Positions 38,931-48,008 of a stretch of DNA of 64,000 nucleotides are shown one piece after another. The notes under the pieces were generated by a model, which was given only the letters and a program-made list of their open reading frames with translations, ran no database searches and was not told the origin of the DNA. Within the stretch, counting starts at the first letter, position 1; each line of letters opens with the position of its first letter. Source of the DNA: Serratia bockelmannii (lineage in GTDB: Bacteria; Pseudomonadota; Gammaproteobacteria; Enterobacterales; Enterobacteriaceae); the NCBI RefSeq assembly GCF_008011855.1, contig NZ_VOUX01000033.1, positions 1,736,001-1,800,000 of the forward strand, given 5' to 3'. The position numbers and the translations under genes are program-made.

Positions 38931-41900
38931 ATGCAAGGACTATCCCGAACGGAAGCGCTGATGCCGATACTCAGTGCTGATGATGCTCAGGAAGAACAGA
39001 TACATATCGCTTATGAACCTCTGACCCCTTCAGTGATTGAGGATGAAAAAGCGCAAAGCTATATCGAAGCACTGAATTTTGCTTGTTCCCGCCCGGATAT
39101 CAGAAACATTGCTGTCACTGGCCCGTATGGTGCAGGTAAAAGCTCTGTATTACTGACGTGGGAAAAAGCAGAAAACAATGACTTCCGGATGATGACCGTG
39201 TCTCTGGCTGATTTTGAAATGCAACTGGCGTCATCCGGAGATACCAGTGTGGGGGATGACAAAACCGACGGTGATAAAGCTGATAAAAAAGCGGCTAAAG
39301 CTGAAGAAAAAACAATCGAGTACAGCATCCTGCAACAGCTGTTATACAAAGAAAAAAAAAGCGTGTTGCCATATTCCCGTCTGGAGCGCATTTCTGACGT
39401 TAGCGCGCCTCAGATTACCATGATGGCCGCCAGCCTGTTACTCATACTGGCATTGACGGCAACAGGCCTGCTTTTTCTATTCCCTGATTACATCAGTGCG
39501 AAGCTTTCTCTGCCGAAAGAGCTGAGTCAGTTTCTCCTAGCTTTGCCTATACTCGCCAGGGTTGGTGGCGCAGGGATATTTCTTTTCTTTACCTTATTCC
39601 TTGCGCTGAAGAAACTGCACCGTACAGGGGTATTTGACCGCCGCGTCAGTATTGATAAAGTTGACGTCCTGAAAGGAGCAATTTCTACACGCCCTACAGC
39701 CCCCTCTCTGCTCAATGTGTACATTGATGAAATCGTCTACTTCTTCGAACAGACGCAATACAATGTGGTTATATTTGAGGATCTTGACCGCCATAACGAC
39801 GGCGCTATCTTCATCAAGCTCCGTGAGATAAATCAGCTCATCAATAACTGCCTTCCCGCTGATAAACCGGTGAGATTTATCTACGCTGTCAGAGATAATC
39901 TCTTCAGCACGCCAGAATCACGGACAAAATTTTTTGATTTTGTCATGCCGGTGATCCCGGTAATGGACAGTGAGAATGCCTCTGAGCATTTCTTTGGAAA
40001 ATTTAAACATGATGAGCTTAAACAGGATGGCTTCAGAGACTGTATTGCCAGACTGGCTCTGTTTATTCCAGACATGAGGGTGATGCACAATATTGCCAAC
40101 GAATTCCGGCTTTACAGGAATATTGTGAATAACGGAGAGGATCTTAAAAGACTGATTGCACTCATCGCCTACAAAAACCTTTGCGCCGAAGATTATCACG
40201 GAATAGATCAGAAAAAAGGGGTGCTTTACAGCATTGTTACCGAGTATACATCTGGTAAATTAAGAGAGGAATACTGTACTACACTTAACACAAGGATGAA
40301 AAAGTATCATACAGAACTTTCCATTTTACAGAATGATAAAATAGTATCAGAAAAAGAGTTAAGAAGAGAAATACTTTACCAATATATTAATGAGAAAACA
40401 GAATCTACTTTGTATATCATTCGTAACAATGGCTCTCAATTTTATCTCGAAAACGTTATTGAAGATGAAGATACATTCCTCTCAATTTTAAGTGGTAATG
40501 CTTTTCATATCCGCACAAGGGTGTATGGCATAGATGTTGCTGTAGTCGAAAAAACAACAATTGAGAGTATGAAAACCGAATACGAGGAAAGGTGTTCTAT
40601 TATCCTGAAAAAATCAGATGGTGGCATCGCTCGTTTAGAGGAGAATATCAAAACTCTCAGATATGATATTCAGAATACCTTCTCATATGATCTTGCTTTT
40701 TTCATCAACAAGATGGGCAGTTCAGGCTTCATTAAGTGGGCCATAGCATGTGTATCACCGAGGCATGACGACGGAGTAGTCTTACCTGATAACGCTGGAC
40801 AAATCGATTTCTTGTATTTCCTTCTATCTCATGGCTATCTTTCGACTGACTATATGGCCTATCGTTCCGTATTTATGCCGGGTAGCCTGAGCACGGAAGA
40901 CAATAACTTTATTAGGGCTGTGACAGCAGGAAGATCACCTGATGAAACGACAAATATGCCCCTCAGCAACATTGCTAACACTGTGGTAAAATTAAGCGGA
41001 CTGGGCATGCTGATGCGTGACAATGCTTGGCATCCTCAGATTCTCAGGCACCTTATGTACAATGATAAGGTTTCCTTGAAGACTATATTGGGAATGCAGG
41101 TGGAACCTGGGGCACCAGAGCGGATGGTAAGACTAGCCAATGAGATCTTCCCTCGCTGGGAACTCACTCTGCAGCTGAAATATATCAGGTTATTGGTCGA
41201 CGGGGATGGCAACTTGTCCACAATTATCCACCAGATTGGGAGCTTGAATGATATCGAAGCTCAACACACTCTGCTCCCGTTGTTACTGTCCTTACCGGCA
41301 CTGTCTTGGAACGTCGTCTCTAAGAGAGATCGGGAAGAGCTACAGCGACTCATTGATTCTCACGTTAATATCCTAACAGCCATATCTGAGGACTGTGCTC
41401 AGACTTTCTGTGAAAACCTGCGGAATTCAGACTGTCGCCTGACTAATATCCCTTTGATTCAGAGCAACTCCTTCAAGAAAGTTCTGCATTCGGTGGCACA
41501 GGAAAAACTGTGGGTCTATTCCACATCCAACCTGCAAAACCTCTGTTTTTCACTCATCCATGAGATAGAAAACAACAATGAACCCTTACGTAAAAAACCT
41601 TTAAAAACAATAAAATCGCTTCGTATTACGAACCTTGAAGCCTATGTTTATGAAAACATATCATCGTTTATCCGTGATATTTTTATTCACTCCGAAGAAA
41701 GAGAGCTCATTCCTGACCTCCTTAATTCGGCATTGGTTGACTGGGATGATGCAGAGTGCCTAATAGTCAGCATGAAGTTTATGCTGGAAGACATAACAGT
41801 TATCCTAAACAAAGAAAATAACGAAGCAACAGAAACTAATCATGATGGAAACCTTTATTCACTTCTGACGCATCATAATCACATTACCCCTTTATGGAAC

Positions 41901-42749
41901 AATGCAATTTTTTTACTTGATGAAGATGCGTCAGTTGCCGCTGATACATTTTGTGAATGGCTCAATATTAATTACGCTTTATTGCCAAATGAAACATTAC
42001 CTTTGACTGAGGTTCAGCTCTCGCAGTTACTTATAAAAGTAGTATCTTCAGAAAACATCAGTAAAGATGCACTTGTAGTGGTAACCAAGACATTCAGGTT
42101 ATCTCTTATTAAGTTGCCTGACAGCTTGCCGCTGAACAATGCGGCAGTACTGGTGGATCAGAAATGGTTAGCTCCAACCGCTAGTGTCTTTGAACAACTT
42201 TATCAGGCATTTTACGAAGAGGGTGACGGATTGACCCCGCTTCTTTATGATCTGATTTGTATCCGTCCCGCCTTGTTGAATGGGAACTACGAGCTTGTTT
42301 TGTATACTGATGAAGAATTTGACCGACGCATTACCCGGTTACTTCTGAATGGCGGTAAGATATCTGATGAACTCTGTATTAGTATCCTGAACTGGCTCTG
42401 GGATAAAGATGAGGCACTGTTCTCTGATGGACCGCTTCTCAGCCTGCAAACCCTGAGCCGGCTCTCAGTAAAACTGACCAGCGACCGACAGAAGCACGCA
42501 CTGCTGATACAATGTTTGAAAGATGACAGGGCGCCGCGTACATTTATCAGGTCAGTGTTGAGGACTTTCGGGCATTCGGATTATGCCGCTTTTCTCATTG
42601 AGAGGAGTCACCGCAGCATTGTGTATTCAGACTCGATGTGGCATTTGGCCACCCAGTTGGGAAAAAGTGAATTTATCAGGCCACCAAAAACCACTCACGA
42701 AAGTACACGTATCCGTATAGAGCCATTAACTAACGCTGAAAAAGATTAA
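38931..42749 (+). CDS. YobI-like P-loop NTPase, large membrane-associated
   Basis: A 1272-residue protein. Walker A TGPYGAGKSS (about residues 61-70) and Walker B VVIFEDLDRH (about 277-286) define a KAP/YobI-type STAND-like NTPase. Two hydrophobic segments between them (about 161-183 and 199-222) form a membrane insertion, typical of this group. The long C-terminal part is helical and repeat-like, with no catalytic domain I recognise. Such NTPases are often found in defence islands. ATG 38931 is preferred to GTG 38922. Confidence 0.75.
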   Translation: MQGLSRTEALMPILSADDAQEEQIHIAYEPLTPSVIEDEKAQSYIEALNFACSRPDIRNIAVTGPYGAGKSSVLLTWEKAENNDFRMMTVSLADFEMQLASSGDTSVGDDKTDGDKADKKAAKAEEKTIEYSILQQLLYKEKKSVLPYSRLERISDVSAPQITMMAASLLLILALTATGLLFLFPDYISAKLSLPKELSQFLLALPILARVGGAGIFLFFTLFLALKKLHRTGVFDRRVSIDKVDVLKGAISTRPTAPSLLNVYIDEIVYFFEQTQYNVVIFEDLDRHNDGAIFIKLREINQLINNCLPADKPVRFIYAVRDNLFSTPESRTKFFDFVMPVIPVMDSENASEHFFGKFKHDELKQDGFRDCIARLALFIPDMRVMHNIANEFRLYRNIVNNGEDLKRLIALIAYKNLCAEDYHGIDQKKGVLYSIVTEYTSGKLREEYCTTLNTRMKKYHTELSILQNDKIVSEKELRREILYQYINEKTESTLYIIRNNGSQFYLENVIEDEDTFLSILSGNAFHIRTRVYGIDVAVVEKTTIESMKTEYEERCSIILKKSDGGIARLEENIKTLRYDIQNTFSYDLAFFINKMGSSGFIKWAIACVSPRHDDGVVLPDNAGQIDFLYFLLSHGYLSTDYMAYRSVFMPGSLSTEDNNFIRAVTAGRSPDETTNMPLSNIANTVVKLSGLGMLMRDNAWHPQILRHLMYNDKVSLKTILGMQVEPGAPERMVRLANEIFPRWELTLQLKYIRLLVDGDGNLSTIIHQIGSLNDIEAQHTLLPLLLSLPALSWNVVSKRDREELQRLIDSHVNILTAISEDCAQTFCENLRNSDCRLTNIPLIQSNSFKKVLHSVAQEKLWVYSTSNLQNLCFSLIHEIENNNEPLRKKPLKTIKSLRITNLEAYVYENISSFIRDIFIHSEERELIPDLLNSALVDWDDAECLIVSMKFMLEDITVILNKENNEATETNHDGNLYSLLTHHNHITPLWNNAIFLLDEDASVAADTFCEWLNINYALLPNETLPLTEVQLSQLLIKVVSSENISKDALVVVTKTFRLSLIKLPDSLPLNNAAVLVDQKWLAPTASVFEQLYQAFYEEGDGLTPLLYDLICIRPALLNGNYELVLYTDEEFDRRITRLLLNGGKISDELCISILNWLWDKDEALFSDGPLLSLQTLSRLSVKLTSDRQKHALLIQCLKDDRAPRTFIRSVLRTFGHSDYAAFLIERSHRSIVYSDSMWHLATQLGKSEFIRPPKTTHESTRIRIEPLTNAEKD

Positions 42750-42770
42750 GCCGAACGTAGGTGAAAGGGA

Positions 42771-42803
42771 GTAAGGCCGCCCAGATGACGGCCTTACTTT
42801 ACT
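42771..42803 (+). terminator. Terminator after the YobI-like gene
   Basis: GTAAGGCCG (42771-42779) pairs with CGGCCTTAC (42789-42797) followed by TTTACT, 22 bp after the stop. Confidence 0.75.
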
Positions 42804-42817
42804 CCGCAATCTTTCCC

Positions 42818-43015
42818 AATCCTCCAGCGTTAGGCCCGGTACCTGCTCAAATTCTCTTACACCATTCGTCACCAACACGACACCGGATGCAGCGGCATGC
42901 CCGGTGATCGCCGTGTCGTTGGGACCGATCGGCATCCCGACCACGACCAGAATCGCCTAAATTTTCGAGGTGGCGTCCACCGCCGCCCAGCTCTTCAAGG
43001 TCAGCACGGCATCAG
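42818..43015 (-). pseudogene. vapC-type PIN toxin remnant
   Basis: The translation PIGPNDTAITGHAAASGVVLVTN and REFEQVPGLTLEDW is the conserved C-terminal part of VapC ribonuclease toxins. Upstream, LKSWAAVDATSKI also fits but is separated by an in-frame stop. The N-terminal half and the vapB antitoxin are missing, so this is a relic, probably left by an insertion. Confidence 0.75.
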
Positions 43016-43170
43016 GGCGGACGCAGAACGCGTCGACCAGCTGCGAGTGACGCGATCAGGTTTTCTTCTCGATGACACCGAAACGTATTTCCGAGTAGGT
43101 GATAACCTAAACCACGCATCGGAGATGCACGCCAAATCATGATCTATCCAGATGCCATTTTGCACTAGAC

Positions 43171-43443
43171 GGTGCCGCAGACGCTGAAAGAGTATGAGCA
43201 TACGCTGCTGAAACGCCGCACCAAGCAGGGAATACAAACCAACCTGATATTGAGCTGTCAGCGCCAGTGATATAAGTCCCTAAAGATCGTGGCGTTGACA
43301 GAGCGAAGAGTGCGAAGCGGACTGGCTGCCTAAGTGCGGGGCGGTGTGACGATGAGCGGGTCGATCGGCCGAGCCGATCAATAGGCCATTATTGATCTGC
43401 CGAACCCATTGGACGCTCAATCGCCGCGCCGCCTATAGTGGCA
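43171..43443 (+). repeat. Direct repeat flanking the cargo, copy 2 (alpha 3' fragment)
   Basis: Near-identical copy of 28099-28322. It is truncated at its left end by foreign sequence and interrupted at 43255-43307. The two copies bound about 15.1 kb of cargo. Confidence 0.9.
43255..43301. mobile_element. 47-bp inverted-repeat insertion in copy 2
   Basis: CTGTCAGCGCCA (43255-43266) is inverted at 43290-43301 (TGGCGTTGACAG), 11 of 12 matching, around 23 bases. It interrupts the alpha 3' copy and replaces four bases, so it looks like a small inserted or collapsed mobile element, or the abutted ends of one. Confidence 0.5.
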
Positions 43444-43521
43444 ATGACCCGAATACATGCAGCAACACCAGGGCATCCTATCGGCCGCTGAACGGCCAAT
43501 ATCATAACGACAAGCGCTCCC

Positions 43522-43550
43522 AAAACCGGCTCAGGCCGGTTTTTTTGTGC
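43522..43550 (+). terminator. Terminator downstream of alpha copy 2
   Basis: AAAACCGGC (43522-43530) pairs with GCCGGTTTT (43535-43543), then more T residues. Copy 1 has a degraded counterpart at about 28398-28422, so this was probably the original alpha terminator. Confidence 0.8.
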
Positions 43551-43561
43551 CTGCGATTCAG

Positions 43562-43669
43562 ACTGTTCACCCTGTAGGTGAACAGGGGTGTACACCAAGA
43601 AGGTAGCTATGCACCTATCAATGCATTGAAATAAAAGGATAAAATAAAAAGGTGTTTAGGGTGAACAGT
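43562..43669. repeat. P4-type replication iterons, set 2 (ori/crr)
   Basis: ACTGTTCACC (43562), GGTGAACAGG (43577), palindromic GGTGTACACC (43587) and GGTGAACAGT (43660). The last shares a run of about 20 bases (GGTGAACAGTTTTC-TATAAA) with set 1. P4 replication needs two such regions, ori and crr, on either side of the replication genes. Confidence 0.72.
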
Positions 43670-43763
43670 TTTCCTATAAATCTTTTTTTTCTGAGCAAAA
43701 TGGCAGATTGGCTCTATCATGTGGCAGAGCCAAAAAAGACTCTTTGATGGGGTAACCGTTAAG

Positions 43764-44459
43764 ATGGAAACGACCAAGAAAATAATTTTGGAAGGTTTAG
43801 GACGGCATGATTTAAGCGAACTACCCGGCCGTCCTTATGATTGTTCCTTCGAATTGTTAGCAGCTAAACCAGCAAGAAAGCGCTTAATCATGGTCGGGTT
43901 CAACGGCTCATCAGCGGATGGCGGTTTTACAAATGCTGAAGCAGTGATAAACGGTTTTAATTCACTTTGTTTCTCTAATGTTCAGGCTGGTGCCGAAGGT
44001 GAATGGGGCATCAAACATTTGGCAAGCCGCCTGCAATCCGTCCCTGAACAGCTAGGCTTTAGATGGCAAGATACTGTCTATACCAATGCACTACTCTTGT
44101 GTTCTAAAGATGCCCTGTCGCTCAAAAAAAGGGCTCAAGAGCGCGCGATTGGCAGTTTGGATCGACTGATTGAAAAATCGATGGGTTTCTTTGAAAACGT
44201 TACCGTCCCCCTATGCAAACCTGAGCTAATTATTGCTTACAGTAACGGAATGAACTCTCACTCAGCAGCTCACTTGCTTTTAAAAGCATTCGGCGATGGC
44301 CATGAGCCCGAGTACATAAGCCGAAACCGCTACTACTCTACGTTCTGCTTTACAGCACGGTTTAAGCAATTAGATGTGCCTGTGGTTGGTATCCGCCACA
44401 TGTCGCGCTTCAAACCTGATATGCAACTCATCAAACAAGCATGGGAAAAAAGGCATTAA
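43764..44459 (+). CDS. Hypothetical satellite protein, possibly UDG-fold
   Basis: A 231-residue protein that I do not recognise by name. The order of short motifs resembles the uracil-DNA-glycosylase superfamily: LIMVGFNGSSADG (like the first loop), TVYTNALLLC, PELIIAYSNGMN and VVGIRHMSRF (like the late His motif). Key UDG residues such as GQDPYH are absent, so this is a fold guess only. ATG 43764 is chosen; the upstream extension lacks a ribosome site. It lies beside the right iterons, within the satellite. Confidence 0.55.
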   Translation: METTKKIILEGLGRHDLSELPGRPYDCSFELLAAKPARKRLIMVGFNGSSADGGFTNAEAVINGFNSLCFSNVQAGAEGEWGIKHLASRLQSVPEQLGFRWQDTVYTNALLLCSKDALSLKKRAQERAIGSLDRLIEKSMGFFENVTVPLCKPELIIAYSNGMNSHSAAHLLLKAFGDGHEPEYISRNRYYSTFCFTARFKQLDVPVVGIRHMSRFKPDMQLIKQAWEKRH

Positions 44460-44511
44460 CTGGTGATGCCAGATTCTAGAATCGCCCTCTAAATCGGTCT
44501 TACTTTTCTGC

Positions 44512-44536
44512 ATTGGTATACGCTTAGGTATACCAA
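44512..44536 (+). repeat. Integrase arm-type repeat, right
   Basis: ATTGGTATACGCTTAGGTATACC closely matches the repeats at 19754-19780 near the intact integrase. It sits about 50 bp inside the second att copy, so the two motifs frame block 1. Confidence 0.65.
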
Positions 44537-44587
44537 ACAAATCTGAATTCATATTTTTACTAATTTTACAATGAGTTAATAAAATTA

Positions 44588-44622
44588 TTCAGATTCCCCC
44601 AGCCCACCAAATAATGATCCGG
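44588..44622 (+). repeat. att site 2 (junction of blocks 1 and 2)
   Basis: TTCAGATTCCCCCAGCCCACC followed by AAATAATGATCCGG repeats the ssrA 3' end and its flank at 19613-19645 with few changes. Confidence 0.75.
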
Positions 44623-44642
44623 ATGTGTCCGGTGAAATCCTG

Positions 44643-44678
44643 AAAGCCCGCACGGCGCAAGCCTTGCGGGCTTTTTTG
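44643..44678 (+). terminator. tmRNA-type terminator (copy 2)
   Basis: AAAGCCCGCA (44643-44652) pairs with TGCGGGCTTT (44665-44674) followed by Ts, at the same distance from att site 2 as the true tmRNA terminator from site 1. Confidence 0.8.
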
Positions 44679-44722
44679 TATCTCCGTACATATTACAGGG
44701 TGTTGTGACTTCCGCTGCCTTT

Positions 44723-44788
44723 AGGTGCCTTGTTAGGTACCCAGTCGTCAGGTACCTAACTATCGGGTACCTAAATCGTGAGGTACAT
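44723..44788 (+). repeat. GGTACC-type repeats before integrase 2
   Basis: Five related heptamers (AGGTGCC, AGGTACC, AGGTACC, GGGTACC, AGGTACA) occur at 12- to 16-base spacing right up to the integrase start. This parallels the repeats before integrase 1, with a different sequence, and suggests arm or operator sites for this second recombinase. Confidence 0.55.
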
Positions 44789-46029
44789 ATGGCTCGTCTG
44801 ACAAAACCGCTTACGGATACAGAGATAAAAAACGCCAGGCCTAAAGAAGCGGAATACACGCTACATGATGGTGATGGCCTACAACTACTGATCAAGACCA
44901 GCGGGAAAAAAGTCTGGCAATATCGTTATTCTCAGCCTTTTAACCAAAAACGGGCAAAACTGACTTTTGGGCCTATCCCGAAGTCACCCTAGCCGATGCC
45001 CGACAACGCCGCCACGAAGCCCGGAACCTTCTGACCAAAGATATCGATCCTTACACACACCAACAATCCCTACGCAGGCAGGCGCTGGAAGCTCAATCCA
45101 ATACCTTTAAGATCGTTGCCGGACAGTGGCTACAGTTAAAAAAGAGCAGCATAACTGCCGACTATGCCTCAGACATCTGGCGTTCCCTCGAAAAAGATAT
45201 TTTCCCTGCCATCGGAGAAATAAGTATTACAGACATTAAAGCCCCCACGCTGGTACAGGCTATCCAGCCAGTACAATCCAGAGGCGCTCTGGAAACAGTC
45301 AGGCGCTTATGTCAGCGGATTAATGAGGTAATGATTTATGCCATGAATGCTGGCCTGATCGATACCGCTCCGAGCATTAACATCAGCAAGGCATTCGAGA
45401 AACCGCAAAAAAAACATATGCCCAGCATCCGCCCTGATCAACTACCACAACTGATGCAGACGATGCGACTGGCAAGCATTGAATTACCAACTCGATGTTT
45501 ATTCATGTGGCAGCTTCTCACCCTCACCCGTCCTTCCGAGGCTTCTGATACACGCTGGCAGGAAATCGATCTAGACGCCAGAGAATGGCGTATCCCGGCG
45601 GAGCGCATGAAAATGAAGCGTGCACATATAGTTCCACTGTCCGTTCAGGCATTAGCTGTTCTGGAACTTATGAGGCCCTTAAGCAGCCAACGGGAATATG
45701 TTTTCTCCAGCCGCATTAAACCGTTACAACCAATGAGTAGCCAGACGGTCAATGCCGCACTAAAACGCGCCGGATTGGGTGGTATCCTGGTATCACATGG
45801 CATGCGGTCAATCGCCAGCACCGCACTCAATGAGCAAGGCTTTCCGCCCGATGTCATCGAAGCCGCTCTCGCTCATGTGGATAAAAATGAAGTACGCCGT
45901 GCTTATAACCGTAGCGACTATCTGGAGCAACGCCGTCCCATGATGCAATGGTGGGCCGACTTTGTGAAAGCAGCGGATAATGGCAGCCTACTGGAGGGCG
46001 GGATCCGGGGGCTGAAAGCGATTAATTGA
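44789..46029 (+). pseudogene. P4-type integrase 2, broken by one frameshift
   Basis: The N-terminal frame (MARLTKPLTDTEIKNARP...) runs to about 44971, where TTTGGGCCTATCCC lacks one G compared with the expected Phe-Gly-Ala-Tyr-Pro. The remainder (EVTLADARQRRHEARNLL...) continues in another frame to 46029 and keeps LTRPSEA, HGMRS, LAHVD and RRAYNRS. A one-base deletion thus inactivates an otherwise complete enzyme; a sequencing error in a G-run is also possible. Confidence 0.85.
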
Positions 46030-46119
46030 TTATGTGAAGCCATATTTCTCCGATTTCATACCACAAATAATATATGGTGTGAAATTGGGCTTCCTCCAAG
46101 TAGAAAAATACAGTCCTCA

Positions 46120-46500
46120 CGACAAGGTCTGTTCAAAGCTAAAACTATTATCCGGCAACGGGGATTTACTCTTTCCCGGCGCTCACGATGCTCATAAGCC
46201 AATGAGTGAGAACACCATCAACAAGGCGCTGCGCACAATGGGTTATGACACACAGGTGGACATGGCTTCCGTACGATAGCGTGTAGCGCGTTGATCGAAT
46301 CAGGTCGCTGGTCAAAAGATGCTGTGGAGCGGCAGATGAGCCATCAGGAGCGCAATCACGTTCGCGCCGCGTATATTCACAAAGCGGAACACCTCGACGA
46401 ACGGACTCAGATGATGCAATGGTGGTCGGATTATCTTGGTGCCTGTCAGCATCAATTCATCCTAGCTTATCGCTTTGAGAAATCGATTAAGGTTGCCTGA
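46120..46500 (+). pseudogene. P4-type integrase 3, C-terminal remnant
   Basis: Reads KLLSGNGDLLFPGAHDAHKP and ALRTMGYDTQVDM. After a frame change, LIESGRWSKDAVERQMSHQE, VRAAYIHKAEHLDER and MMQWWSDYL follow. About ten bases are missing where CGHGF should lie, apparently between two ATG triplets, so the frame shifts and the HxxR histidine is lost. The N-terminal two thirds are absent. Confidence 0.82.
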
Positions 46501-47277
46501 GCCAGACTTATGCACCGAAGGAATAAGCCTCTTCTGTGCAAACAAATGACTGAGGTGGATTGCAACAGAGCGAGCACTGAGCCCTGATAAAACAGCGGGA
46601 TTATTCACCATCGTCATTACCCGTGCTTCAGGGACAATCGATATGGCAGGCTGCGCTTGTATGGCTTTTTAATGGATGCGAACAGCAGAAATTAAAAAGT
46701 GGCGTGAGGTGAGTAAATTCCATTTCGAAGAAATGGCTAATTTGCGTCGCCCGAACCCACCTGCGAGCGTTCACCCCGGGGGAACCGGGCAGGCCGGGGG
46801 GAGCCGAATAAATTTTGCCGCCCCAGCGAGCAAAAAGACGCGCCCACGCGTCGGTTTATTTGGGGGGCTTGCCCCGCACACCGTCGCCGCTAAGTCTCCG
46901 GCCAGAAGCCGGTAGCGTTGCGCGTGACGGTGTGCCGCTTTTGACCCTGGGGGTTTTGGCGCGGCGTCCAGACGCGACATTACCCCTATGAGACTGGAAA
47001 TAAGGGCGTCCAGCCCGCATTTACAGGCGTTCGGGATGTTGTGCCGGGAAGCACAGCTTTACGGCACTTTGCCGCAGCGCGACCTGGCTATCGCCCCATG
47101 ACATCGCCCAACACCGTGGGGCGTAATGGCTGGGCGATGTCATGGGGCGAATGGCAAGTAAGGCTCATTGAGCTTAAATAAGCTCTCTGTTTTTTGGGGT
47201 TTACTTTAACTGGACGTCAGTCATTTAACCGAATAATCAAGCTCATGATTTCCTCGATAACAACTGTACTACTCCCC
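46501..47277. other. Inverted-repeat-rich stretch, no gene (possible oriT/control region)
   Basis: Nested palindromes occur: GCACACCGTC (46876-46885) with GACGGTGTGC (46926-46935), and inside them CCGGC/GCCGG at 46898-46912. Further on is a perfect 20-bp inverted repeat (47091-47110 and 47131-47150). The segment is GC-rich and unlike either neighbour. Such nested repeats are common at transfer origins of mobilisable elements, but no relaxase gene is nearby. Confidence 0.5.
47091..47150. repeat. Perfect 20-bp inverted repeat
   Basis: TCGCCCCATGACATCGCCCA at 47091-47110 is exactly inverted at 47131-47150 around 20 bases that themselves contain GTGGGGCG. There is no T-run, so it is not an ordinary terminator. 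Confidence 0.85.
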
Positions 47278-47682
47278 TTACCTACTTCCGTCAAAATCCT
47301 TATCCAGTTGGCCAGAAATACTGTTAAGCACTCGCTTTAAGATTCTGGCTCTCTGTCCTGGCGTCATATATCTGAACATACTGTTAAGTAACTCGAGATC
47401 TTTTTCAAGCGCATCAGCATCCGACCGCAATGCGGGTTGACCATCCTCGTCGCCCAATAGCCATCCCGCTTTGATGCCCATCCCAGAAGCTAATTTTTTA
47501 AGCTGTAAAATCCCAGGAACTGAGTCTCCCTTCAGATAACTCCTGATAGTCGAGTTAGGTATACCTGTTTTGACAACAAGTGAGCTAACTGTGTCATCTG
47601 TCGCAGACATAGCATCAGTCAGCCTCCGGCCGAATTCGAAAGCATTCATATCTTCGAGTAGATCTTTTTCTGATTTAGACAT
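47278..47682 (-). CDS. Xre/CI-type phage-like repressor
   Basis: A 134-residue regulator. The helix-turn-helix (TVSSLVVKTGIPNSTIRSYLKGDSVPG, about residues 30-56) is followed by KLASGMGIKAGWLLGDEDG, a common Xre pattern, and a helical tail. ATG 47682 is chosen over TTG 47703. It is divergent from the PTS operon but is more likely the leftover regulator of a mobile element. Confidence 0.82.
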   Translation of the reverse strand: MSKSEKDLLEDMNAFEFGRRLTDAMSATDDTVSSLVVKTGIPNSTIRSYLKGDSVPGILQLKKLASGMGIKAGWLLGDEDGQPALRSDADALEKDLELLNSMFRYMTPGQRARILKRVLNSISGQLDKDFDGSR

Positions 47683-48008
47683 TTTTGCGCCAGCGACTTT
47701 CAACTTATTGAATTAAATGAACACACATAAATCACAATAAATCGCTAAATAAACACCTTTAAATTAACAAGATCTTGCGATAAGCTAAATGTATGTTTTG
47801 CAAGCAATGGCTTTGCAAATCTAACTTTTGAGGATCGCATAAACAGGGCTGAAATGCCACGCCTGCGCTCGCCCTGAAAAAAACTAAGCAGGTGCTTGAA
47901 TCTGTACCACCACTGTGTCCGGGGCCCCTGATTGTTGTATCAGCCATGCTGGCTCCTCCTAGTCGGTTTGCCAGGGCCACGTTTTTTTCTCCAGACAGAG
48001 GACTGGAC

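Noticed and set aside
43001..43237. 78-aa minus-strand frame across the repeat junction
   Set aside because: It is the antisense shadow of the alpha 3' copy joined to foreign sequence.
46676..46980. Two overlapping frames in the inverted-repeat stretch
   Set aside because: Low-complexity GC-driven translations on both strands with no ribosome site; the palindromes better explain the region.
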